Assembly: GCA_020698575.1 (NCBI GenBank)
Contig: CM036242.1
Span: 21,896,624 to 21,960,623, forward strand
DNA: 64,000 nt
Origin: Bostrychus sinensis
Taxonomy: Eukaryota > Chordata > Actinopteri > Gobiiformes > Eleotridae
Direction: 5' to 3'
Shown here one piece after another: positions 12,701 through 25,600 of this stretch. The notes under the pieces were generated by a model. It did not search any database, was not told the DNA's origin, and was given only the letters and a program-made list of their open reading frames with translations. Position 1 is the stretch's first letter, and each line of letters begins with the position of its first letter. The translations under genes and the position numbers were made by a program.

Positions 12701-15700
12701 CAGAGGGAGGGGCGAGAGGAGGGATGAGATAGACTGAACGCAAGAGAAGAGACATGATGAAAAACAGAAGAGGAGGAAATTAGCGATAAGGAAAAAAAGT
12801 CAGTTGAGAACTGTGTGTAAGCGCGTGCGCACGTTGGCATAACCACGCATTTCATTTTGTCTGTGTAACGGGATTGAGCCATCTGTGTACAAGTTTTTTT
12901 AATGGATTCATAAACATCCCACAATGCATTTGCTTATTTTCTTTTATTCAAATTTTCCCTCAGGTACAAGTTGCTCAGACGTAAAACCCACCAGCCACTG
13001 GGCCCAGCCACAGTCCCCACACTGGCAGCCACACCCCCTTCCCCTGCTGAAGATCTCCATCACTGGTTCGATGTTTACTCTGGCACCAAATTGTTCTACC
13101 AAGATAAAGGCCTAAGCAGGTGAGATTACTGAAATGAGCTCTAGAGCAAACGACGGCACTGCAGCAAACCATGTGTGCAGAGCCGATCAGCGAGCTTCTG
13201 CTGATGCCGATCTTTTAATACCGCTCAAAGATACATTAAGCAAATATCCCAAAGAATTAAATTGTTTTTCACACAGCGTCCCCTAATCTCAGTTTGGCAC
13301 TTGGTGGAAGCAAATTTTTTTCCCCCTCTATGCTTGCTAAATAGCTTTGGGTGTACTCTTTGTTTCAAGTTTATGTTTTACTGCACTCAATTTAAGCACT
13401 AAAATTCTAAAACTTTTGAACATTACAGGGATTTTACTATGTTGAATATGCTAAATTATTGTTAGGCAGAACAAACCTGCCTGAAAACAAATATATAGTA
13501 TATATACAATAAATGCCCATCAACCGGAGGGTTGGCGGTTCGAACCTCACCTACATACTACTATGTATCTATAATTTAGTGTAAGATATTTTTCTACTTT
13601 GAGCTGTTTGCAGTATAGCTTTAAAAATAACAATGCTGTGTTATGTTATGCATTTCCATGAATCAATATAAATGTATCTTTTCTCCCTCGCACAGATTCA
13701 CTCAATACCAATACCAGTTATTGGTTTATAATGATGTGGGCAACTCTTCAGGGGACATTTTTACTGCTACTACAATGGCAGGGATTCCCCACCACCCTCC
13801 ATCTCTGTCAGCTTTCCCCATCAACCATACCACTGTACAGGTCAACTGGACACAGCCATGTGAGCCTTCATAGTAACTTGCTCTCCACCATATAGTAAAA
13901 TTCACCTATGTTCTAAGAATAAAAGTGTGTTGTTGTTTTTTTCAGCTTTGCAGGATCTCCAAGGAGAAGTTGATGTATATTTTCTCCAAATAGATTCCCT
14001 ACACTCAAGTGAAATGTACACTTTTCCTGCCAACATCACATCCACAGTGATAAGTGACCTTTGGCCCAGTACCATGTATTCAGTAATGTTACATGTGTCT
14101 AATGGAGCACATAATACAACTAAGGCAATTGTTAATCTCACCACTGAGGATGGAGGTATGTGGAAAATGGGTCATATATTGATGTGCACTCCACATCATC
14201 AAACAATAAGCATTTAAATATACTTTCATTTTGTATTCATTATATTGTACAGAGATATTTAGGAACACTTTCACACACGTATGTATGACAAAGGGAATTG
14301 TCAAAACAAATACAAGTGTCATAATGTGTTTCTGTGTGACTCCGTGCTGCCCAGGTGATGTTAAACGCATCATGTAGTCAGGCATGAAATCAATACAAAG
14401 TGTGCAAGTGAGGCAGATTTAAGAAGCTGTAAAAGGCTTGTTGGCACTGCACATAGACAAACACACTGTACACATAAAATCATGCTCTCACAAGCTTCAC
14501 AGAAAAGATATCTAACCAAGGGTTTCCCACATATTTAGATTGAGTTTGTGACTCTGGTGCATTTACAGAAATGTCAACAAATGTACATTGTCCCTGTCAA
14601 ATAAACTAATAAATAAATATATAAATAAAATGGCTAAAGATCGATACACTCGCTAATGTTTTCTTACCAGGCTATGACATTACACACATGCAGTATGTTC
14701 AGTAGTCAATTTGCAGTTGCCAAAACCATTTATATTATTCAGAATTGGCTATTTTTGGTGACTAATTCTGATTCCTTCATTGTGAACATATATGTTCTGG
14801 TGCACTTAACAAAAGGCACCATTCTTTAGCGGTATTTCCATTTTTGAGCACAGTTTTTACATCTTTAACATTGCAGAGTTCAGCTGTCGTCACATCTTCT
14901 ACCTTTCAGCTCTGTGTTTAAGCATTTATGTTATCTTGACAGGGATATTCCAACTAATACTTTCAAGCCCCTATTTCTGGCTGAGTTCCTTCTCTCTCAC
15001 CATCCTACGGTCTCACTCAGTCTAGATATAATCATATGTCAAAAGCCTCTACTCACTTTCTCTCTAATCTGAGCAGTATAATAAAAAAGTGCATTAAAAA
15101 CATTAGAAAATCATTAGGTGCTAAAGGCAAAGCACGGCTCGTTTAACTGAGAGGGCTCTGGAGGTAATTTCATTATTTTACAGCCATAACACTGCGCACA
15201 CACACATACACACACCAAGGCCAAATATATTTAAACTAATGCAGCTCAACCCCTAACATGGCCTGCAATCTATAGGGCAATGCTAACATCAGGACTAATT
15301 GGCAAGCAAAATATGTGTGTGTGGCATTCTGGGTGCATGTGTGTGTAAAGAAAAGACACTCAATGTGCAGTATTGCATTGATAATGACATCTTGCAGTAA
15401 ATGAAATGTGGAGCAATAGGTTGGGTTTAGGTAAGTGCAGTGGCAGCAAATAAATTGGGTTAACTTCTCTTAGCTGACTGCGCTTTCACTTAGAAAAAGA
15501 AAAAAAGAGTATGATTACTTTTCTGGTACATTCTGTGATATTATTTCCCCCTGTGACTGTGAGTACTTTTTGGATATAAACATCTTTGTGCGGGTATGAT
15601 AAAGGGTTTGTGCTAAACACCAACCTTACAGGATAAAAAATAATCTAGCAGTTATAATTGTAATGTGATTCAGTATCTATGTATTACACCTAATGCAAAG

Positions 15701-16578
15701 TAATGCAAGTTAATCCAATTCATATACTCCAGATACATCAAATGTACCTCACCATTTCACATAATTTGGTGCTATAATGCATTATTATAGCAACACTGCA
15801 CTCAAAACGGAAATTGAATGGCTAAACTTTATTGTAAATGGTTAACAAATAACTATTTTTGTATGCTTTACAACACATCCCTAAAATTTTAAGTTTGTAA
15901 TTTTTTTTTAAACATTGCTAATCTTTTCTCACCTCCCCTCTCCCTCAGAGCCAGAAGAATTGTCCACTCCAGAAGTGGTTCCAGTTAACAGCAGTACAGT
16001 GCGAGTCCTCTGGTCTCCTCCACTCAGGCCTAATGGAGTGGTCACAGCTTACAACATCTATGTGGATGACCAACTACAGGCCAGTGTAGACAACAGCTCA
16101 GGGTCCCACCTGCTCGTAGACCTACTGCCTTTTACTGTCTATAATGTGCAGGTAAGCACATAAACAAATGCAGGTATGTATGCTATCAGAGCTTTGTGCT
16201 TTATAGAAGTCTCTGCTCTATATTTTAGGTGGAGGGGTGTACTGTGTATGGATGTGTCAAGAGTAATATTACCCAAACCACTACTGTGGAGGACATACCT
16301 GCTGACCTCGCAACACCTCACACACTAGTAATTAGTTCAAGGTAAGACTGATATATTTGCAGAGCAGCTGCAGGTAATTAAAAAATATATAATCATTAAT
16401 TAATTAACCAATAGTCTGGAAAAAAATAAAAAAAAATGACCCTGTTGCTGAACTATGAAGCATGTTGTGAACACGAGTGAGGCAGGAGAAGCCAGTTTAT
16501 TGCTGATATTTATGAGTACCATTCTCACACTTTACTTTTCTCATTATACAATTTGTTTCACTTCAATTTGTTTTTTTC

Positions 16579-16622
<44 letters not shown>

Positions 16623-19600
16623 AGGGCAGTGAGTTTGGACTGGTCCCATCCAGGCAGACCCAGTGGAATCATGCTGGGTTTTGAGATCTTAAGAAGGACC
16701 ATCAGGTCATGTGGCAGTAGTTCAGCAGAGGAGTCAAGAAAGCCAGTGGTCACATGTTCATACATACAGTGTCCTGCAACTCATGCTGTGTGTGGCACGT
16801 CCTGCTTCAACCCCGACACAGAGGTGATTATGACTTACTCAGTCCATTCATTTTATCTTTTTTATAAATTGATGTAGCATGATCTAAATTAAATTGTTTT
16901 GCGCTGTGGATTATGTATATAACCACTGAGTGGATAGTGGATAGAGCTTATATTTTACTGGAAGAACCCCTGGAGTCTACTGAGGACACTGTGGAAGGAC
17001 CATGTTGTTGGAGTACTATAATTTTGTAAACCAGAACCTGTTAAAATGTTTAACACAGCAACAATTAATGAATGACATTCATTTATTTATCTTCTTACTC
17101 TTTTGTTTGTGCTTGTGTGTATTCAAGGTTTGCTGTGATGGGCTATTGTACCATAGAAAGCCACAATATTATTGCTGTGAAGGCACTTATCAAAACTGGA
17201 ACAGTTCATCCTATCCAGTGTGCTGCAATGGCAAACTGCTCCTTGCTTTCACTGATTATCAATGCTGTGGAGGGTACTACATTCATGTTAAAAACAGTAA
17301 GTATCAAACACAGAATCTATGCTTATTGTACAATGACAGCCCTTTTGGCATTCAATGCTTGGTATGCATAGTGTCATATGTCTTTGTCTTTGTAGATGAA
17401 TACTGCTGTCCTGATCACTCGCAGGGCCGGGTCTCCGTGGGCCTTGGTGACAGCTGCTGTGGGGGAGTTCCTTACTCTGTTAAAGGTGGCCAGCTCTGCT
17501 GTGGAGGGAGCCTCCATGATGGCTCTGGGGTCCAGTGTTGTGGAGGCAGGGTTGTAGATCATTCACTGGTCTGCTGCGGTGATCATGAGAAAGGAGAGGT
17601 GCATACATACAACCAAAGTGAGTAAAAAACAATTAAACTAAATTATTGAAACTATAAATGCGTTTGGAAAGTTGTGTATTATTACTGAGAACAGGTGAAG
17701 ACTGAATCTTAAGAGTTGAGGTTGACACATGGGGCAGGAATGCAGGGTTGTTTCCCTTTCCTACTCTCCCGCAGTGTCCCAAAGCGCCCGGATACCATGG
17801 CACAGATGGGACTGTGAGAGTGTGTTGGTGTGAATGTATGTGTGTCATTAGACATCTTTGTCATGGCAGATGATGATAAAACACACTCAGGATAGCACCA
17901 TAGAGGGCACTGCCAAGCACATAGCAGGGCCAATACACACTCATCCCCTCTCCTTATAGACAAAGTAAATTCACCCACACAGACACACACCCAGTCAACA
18001 GGGTGCCCTCTGCAGGGTTCACTTAGTGAGGAGTGCCAGAGACAGACACGTGGACTCTATTCATCACACATAAACAATGGCCCCATATGGGCTAGCCTAT
18101 AGCACTCATTACCTTCTGCAATCCTATGGACACTCTCTCATATAGCGTTCAGTTTAAGAAAGTGAATGTTGAGTTTAAGAAATATTTACTTTTAAAACTT
18201 TGACAATGTTTGTGATGTATTGGAATTCTTGACATACTCTAATAACAGATCTTTGCACCTTGTGGTGAAGTTTTATCTTCACTGGCTTTCCTGCTCTTAA
18301 CACGTGTTTTTTTATTTGTCTTCAGCTATATACAGCTGTGAGGAATCAGTGGAAACAGAGCATATTTTTTGGATAAATTAATGAGAGCAGACTGGATATT
18401 AGACAGCTTGTTAAATGTAAATTGCTTCCTGGAGTGGGAGGGGGTTTGTGCAACCGAGCATTTTGAGGCTTTAGACAGGGTGTGCTGGAGAATACAGGAT
18501 TACCTAAACATGCCCGAATGAAGCAAAACAAAACTCCAGGTATATTTTTGATGAGGGAACAACAATATTACATGGTAAAAAACTGAAGGGTAGCACATTT
18601 AGTTTTCACAAAAAATTATTTCAGAGCATTTTTTGAACACACTGATGAAGGCATCTGGCCGAAACGCGTTAGCATTTACTTTTCGTGATGTAGCTCAAAA
18701 AATAAAAACAAACTAATGTGAGTATCGCTGTCTTGAAATAATTTTTTGGAAAACTGGATGTGCTACTCTTCTGATTGTTGATTAATTCTTTATATCTGGG
18801 TTCAGCACTTAATAAAGCTTTGAAGACGCGCAACCTCTTCTGTGATCTAATATTACATGGTAGTATGCCCAAAAAAGACTATTTTGCATATAGCCCCTTT
18901 AACTAAGAAAGTGTGTTTAAGTTGCTTTCATCCCATCACCCTTACGCTATTGTGCATTCTGGCCTCTGTTCCTCCTCCTCTCTTCTCTAACTATTCTTTC
19001 CTTTTCTCTCTCATTCTAGTCATCATCTTCCCCCTCCTTTTATGTGCCCCCTTTCCATCCACTCATCAGTCATTAGCGTTAGCATCCCCATTGAGAACAT
19101 ATGGTATGATGGATCGTAGGGCTAGCAGCACTAGCGAGGCTAAGGGCCATTTGCCGGGTGCACTGCACTGTCGGGGAGCCCTGGGGCCAGCTATGCAACC
19201 TCGACCCCACACGTCTGTTTCAAGACACTCACACTCAGACACACATGTGCAAACAGCAACACCTATTATAGGAGAAAATACTTAACCTTGGCACCAGTCA
19301 CTCTCACTGTGTTCTCTCACCATCTTCATAGTTTTGTTCTTTTAATGATGTGGTATGGGACAAAGTTTTGATATTAAGATTCTCTTTTGATGAAAAAGTA
19401 CAGAAAATGTCAGAAGTAGAGAATGAAAAAACATAGAAAAGTGAAAAGAAATATTTAATAATAATAATGATTGACCAAAAACACATGAAAAGTGGAAAGA
19501 AGAGAGGAAGTGAGTGAAAGCAGGGGGGTGGACAGAGGAGCTGTGAAGAACTAGATGGAGCAGATTAAAGGAGGAGTGAAGGGTATCCCATTGTGCCCAG

Positions 19601-22600
19601 CTGATAGACTAGGTTAGGCTGATGTGATTATGGGGTCCCTGAAGTGCGATCTATCACACATTACCGTCCACACTGTCAACAACCATACACACACACTGCA
19701 GGGGAACAGCAATGCCAGGAGACAGCCGTCTGGCAACAGATACCGGTACCGGCTTGAGCGCACATGTGCACACACACATGAGTACACACACATACATACA
19801 ATCATAAGCACACACAGCACAGAAGAATAAACATGTACACAGCATTGCACACAGAACATAGACAAAATAAAAGTGCATACCACATACATGCAGCTTTGTA
19901 TCCAAATGCATTATGCACTCATAAATGCAGGTCTATTAGATTTGAGACTCATCCAGTGAAATAGCTCTGAAACATAATGTCACTAAACCTGTCAAAAACA
20001 ATCACAACAAACAAATGCACACCTAAGGCAGTCAGCTGTGTGTTTTTAAATCTCTTGGTTTAACTTCAGCAAATCTAAAGATAGTGCACTCTGACCTTCA
20101 CATAAACCAGAGCCAGAACCAAACCCTGTCATCTGCTTGTAAAATAAACATGCTATCAATATCTCATGTCATCATCCAAAAACATAAACCAAAATATTTT
20201 TTTTCAATTCACTCACGCTATTTTTATTGCATTTTCCTGTGTACATACACACTTTGAGAATGGCAAGAATTAAGATGAGACTTATAGCGTCCCCCCTTTT
20301 AGACTTTTAGAAACTTGATGACTTTTAAGAGACTTCAGTGTTATTAGTTGTCAGTTTTATTATGAACAACTATGTGTAAATTGTTTACATCTGTCTAAAG
20401 AATTTAGACTTGTCTTTTGTTCTGATCTTATTGTGAGCACATATTGTGAGTCATATATTGGCGGAACAGATCTGAAGTGACATAGATGAGCCAGTGCAGC
20501 AGCTGCTGCTGTGTCACTGACGTGCTGCTTTCACTACGTGGCCACTGTACATGTTGATTAGGTGTAGAGGTTACTGTCTATAACGGTAATGAATCATCAA
20601 CTAGATATTTCACTGACTCGAGAGCCACTTTCTACTACTTTTTCTGTAATAATTGAGACAGACTAATCCTGTCCTTGGGACCCTAGTTGTTATACTGTCT
20701 CCCCTCTCCCACAGATCTCCCAGTTTGTTTAAACAGCTTTCATTTCACTTTCAAGTAGATTAAACAATGTTTATTTTTGGCTATGAGTACCTACGTTTTC
20801 TCTCAGCTTTTTCTCCTGTGTTGCACATTGATTGAACTTTTAAGCTCTTCATTTGCTCCTCTTTCTTTTCCTCTGAGTTTGTGGTTAAGGTGTTTAGCTT
20901 AGACTTAGGTGAGATTAGAAAATGTTTAAAGGAATATGTGTGATGTCTTTGGCCTCCCATTGCTCTAAGTCACTTGCCTTTCTGTGTTCAGTGAACTCAG
21001 CATTTCCCTTCACACTTTCTCTTCTCTCTCTTCTTTGACTGAACATTTGTTTAGTGCTTCTATCTGACTTATAAACTGCAGTGCATTTTTAACTCCTTCA
21101 CTTACTCCCCTGCTCTTCCCTAACACAGTAGGCCCTATCCAAACGTTCAAGGACAAATCTGAATATCCTTTTTCACCGTTTAAGTGTTAAAAGCCTGGCG
21201 GTGCTGGGGTGTTATCTTAACGCGCCTTGCCATGCCATCATCAGAGCGCGTGATGAAAATGGCTGTGATGATGCTAAAAGAAAAAAAGAGGAGGGGGAGA
21301 AAAGTAATAATCAAATATGTTTTTCAAGGGCACAGTGACCATTTGCTGTAGGGAAATTATCCCAGTAGTTAAGCTAGCTCACTCTGAGCCTGGCTAAGTT
21401 GTGAGAATGGATGCATTTGTGTGTGCAAATCTGCTCAAATTATTTCTTTAACCTGCACACATACCTTTCTGTCTGTTTTATTTTGAATTATGTGAGTTTC
21501 TTATTCCATTAGAAATAGCTTTTTTGTTAAATTTTTGTGTGTTTTTATGTATGCATACATTTTACAACAGTATACAACATGTGTGTACTCATACACATAC
21601 ATCATTGCCAGAATCCCATCATCAATGATTGGTAGCAAATGGTCAATAGTCTATTCCAAACGGTGGCGTCTGGCTCCTTTAGAAGACAGAGTACTTGGTG
21701 AACACAGGAGGACATTTCTCTCTCTGTTAATGTATTTATGATGATGGCTTTTCTATTAGGTTTACTTTTAATGACTGGCAAGAATAAAATCAGTGGCAGA
21801 TATTCTGCTCTGTGTGTGTCTGCATACACACACTCCTGGCTACCGTGAGACTGGAGTTAGACTGTATTTTCTGTGATGAATAGAAATAAATTACCTGTAG
21901 TATGGTTTCCTCTTTAACTTTCAACAGGCATGGATAACAAACTCATTTATTTTGTTTTGTAAGTAATAACTATCAGAAAGTACACTAATAGCATAACATT
22001 AACTATGTAGATTCCCTTTCTACACCCAAACTTTGTAGGCCAGAGTAATTGAAACATACCGTATTTTCGTAGTCTGGCTAGGGGTGCGACATATACTCAG
22101 ATGCAACTTATATATTAAAATATTTCACGTGTTCATTACTTTCACGCTGACAGCCGCGACAGGGCACTCTAGGCTTGTGTGCCACTGACAATTTAAAATG
22201 TAAACATTACCGCTAACAACTTAGGGTATAAAGACAACTGAGAAAGACCGGAATAATTGGAAATGGAACTGATGCTGATGACCACGCAGAGGAGGAAGCA
22301 GCGCTTCGTTTAGTTGTTCAGAAGCGACTTGTTACATTATGTTTTTTTATGCTATGTTAATAATAATTAATATATTGTGTTAACACACGATACACCTATT
22401 CAATTCGTTGTTTATTCTTCTTGTAGCTGAATAACCATCAATGTGTTACGTTAACATACCGCACACATATTCAGCCTATTGTTCTCTATTCTATTATTAC
22501 TATAACTTGCATTTCAAGATGGTGTCTGATTTTGTAAAATGAATTTCCCCCAAAAAATGCGACTTATAGTCCAGTGCGACTTATATAAATTTTTTTCTTA

Positions 22601-25600
22601 TTCATTGTGCATTTTTTGGCTTGTGCGACTTATACTCCAGAGTGACTTATAGTCTGGAAAATACGGTACTTAGGCCTAATAAGGATTTACTATATAACAA
22701 CACAGCTGAACTCAATCAATGAAATTATATTTAACATGGGTTTAGACCAAAATGTAGGTAGCCTAATATAATAAGGTTTCTTTTTTTTCCCCACAGCTGG
22801 ATTTTTTAGGAGGTTTTCCTTATCAAGAAGGAGGGTCTAAGGATGCCCTAGGACAGTTCAGTTTAGTGTAGTTATTGTTTATGTTTGGCTGTTTGTTTAT
22901 GTTTGGTTGTGTGACTAATTGTTGTAAAGCTCTTTTAGGCAACTGCTGTTGTGATATTGGGCTATATAAATAAAATTTAATTAAATTGAATTGAATAGGA
23001 CATAGCTATGATGCTATGTTGTACATCCAAAGAGTAACTTACTTTTAGTGTCACTTTCTCTTTCATGTACTTCCCCTTCTTCCCCCTGTCGTTCACAGTC
23101 TCCCTCTTGATGATACTTTAGGTACACAGAGGAACAGCTGTTTGCTGTGTCTTCCTCCTCTGTGAATCCCTGTAGAGCGGTGAAAGTATAACTGCCACCA
23201 AAGAATTTACTAAAATACACATGCACACACAGGGAGGTCACATAAATGCAATGACGCACACATACATATACTCGGCACACTGTCATACACAGGCCCAGCT
23301 GGTAATGCTTTTAAGATAAAAAAGCCGTTAGAAAGACAAGAGGACAAACGGTCAGCTGGGAGAAGGGAAGGTGTGTGTGAGTGTCTTCCATTATGCATGC
23401 TGGCTGCTCAAACATCCACATCTGTCTACAGAGAAACACACTGTGTGAGGAAGTCAATCCACTGTGATTTCATCTCTCGACATGGCACATAGTCTGGCCC
23501 CTTTGGAGCCAGAAGTGTACACGCATACACAAACAAACACCTCCAGTAACCTTTGTTTTCTCTGGGCATATATAATACATTAATAAAGGCAAATTCTACT
23601 AACATAATTGCCATTTATGCACAACACAATCCAACCGCTGCAATGAAAAAATGTGTTTAAAAGGGATTGGTTTGTTGAAAGTTGTGGAGGGTTAAAAGTT
23701 GTTTTGGTCTCCTGGAGAGCTTGGATAACCCTAATCCACAATACACATTTTTATCAGTTGTCCTTTGGTGGGCTAAATATTGACTTATCATTAAGTGGAA
23801 TAGCTGAAACCCTAATAATAATTCACGTTGTCTAAGCACCTTGTGTTGACGCAAAGCTCCCAATGCTATTAACGGATGTATGCAAATCCAACATAAATCT
23901 GAAGATTAGGGTGGAAGCGTTGTGCAATTCAAAATAGAAAACAAGAGGTGTGCGATAAAATGCTGTCGATACTTACAGTACATGCACAGATGTACACAGG
24001 CGTGGCTTATACAGAGGGAAGTTTGTACAAATAAAACACATGTCAGACATGTGCAGCCACAGATAAAGCCAGCAGAGAAAAAAGTTGGCTTTTTGCTGAA
24101 TAGAGGATAAAAAAGAAAGGGGAGAAAAAGTTTAGTTAAAGAGACATAAATAATGGTTGTCATCACACTGAAGCAACAGTAATCAGAGAAATATTGCATT
24201 CAAATGTTTGCTACATTTAAGTATATGATAAATACTAGAGTCTCACATAAAGGCCACAGATTTAAACAAAAAAGAATAATGCACTCACAAAAGGAAGACC
24301 ATGATAGATTGATAGATGAATGAATTATTTGGTTGTACGCTTTACTATATTCAAATATTTTTGAAACAGATAAGTGATTCTAGGATAGCGTTGGCTGGGC
24401 TTCAGTCTAAATCATCTTAGGTGACTAGTGTCCTGACGGAGGTGGAAGAACAGAGGTTGGGATGGTGAGTGCACTGGGGATGAATGAAGCATAGCATTTT
24501 GGAAAAGTGTTGAGCTGTTTATTTGTGCGTCATTGAAGCTGAAGTAAGGCGCTGGGGGAATTGGCCACCAAGTGCCCACTCTGCCACAGCTGCAGCTGCT
24601 AAGTAAGTTACTAGCCGTCAGACTGCCTTTATGTCACACAATCACATACCCATACCCAACCATTTCCCAGTCACATGCTGATGAATGCAGAGCGGGAATT
24701 AAACACAGTAACTGCATTATTATTGTAGCTTTCAAATAAAGAGCGTTTTGTGTGTGAGAAGAGTAAATGCTGATTAGGTTGTTAAACAATTAGAGATTTA
24801 TCATTCCACAACTAGCTGCTGGCCCATTAAATGCCTAGGCCATGTTACAAAGCAATGACTTAGTGTTTAATGTGTGCTGTCAGATAAAATGGGCTCCACA
24901 GCTGGAGGTAGATCACACCACAAATCAGCATGTCATCGACCGGTAGGATAATATTCATAAAGACCTCATGAAACTTAGATTTGATTATTTTTCTAAGCTA
25001 AATAATCACAACGGATTCAGGGTCTTACAATGTTCCAGTGTATGATTCAAAATGAGGAGCTTTCACTCATAATGTGATTCATTCTTATTTTCCATTTGCA
25101 CAAATATATAATATTCAAACCATACAGTGCTTTACCAGTCTCATTTGTATTTTCAATGCATCCTCACAGCTGGGGGTTACTTTGCTGACTCACTGAAATG
25201 GCAGTATAATAATATAGCCCTAATCCTCTGAAAGGCCACAACAGGACAGCTTCTGACCTCACATTGGCTGTGTTTACTGTGATGGAAGTTTTCAGCTTAG
25301 TTTTTATCTACAAATTATCTTAGTTTTAAATAAAAGAAGCTGAAATAAATATTTTTGCAGCAAATTACAGCAACAATTTATCAATATACTGTACATCAAG
25401 AATCCAACAATATATATGCAAGCATTAAATTATTATGCATATTAAGCCTGTGTATTGGCAAGAACTTGGCAATACAAAATATATCACAATATAAGTGACA
25501 CAATATAATACATATATATCAATATATCACAATACCAAAACAAAGACAATATATTGCAATATTTGTATTTAATATTTTTTACAATGATTTTGGAAAACCT

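Noticed and set aside
13519..13558. tRNA gene
   Set aside because: Only a B box is present; no cloverleaf, anticodon arm or acceptor stem. Treated as a SINE fragment.
18857..19285. 142-residue open frame in intron 15
   Set aside because: Leu/Ser/Pro-rich translation of pyrimidine-rich sequence with no motif; it begins inside a transposon copy.
19614..19911. Cys-rich minus-strand open frames (Cys-Val-Cys runs)
   Set aside because: They arise from CA/TG dinucleotide runs and are unrelated to the usherin dicysteine block.
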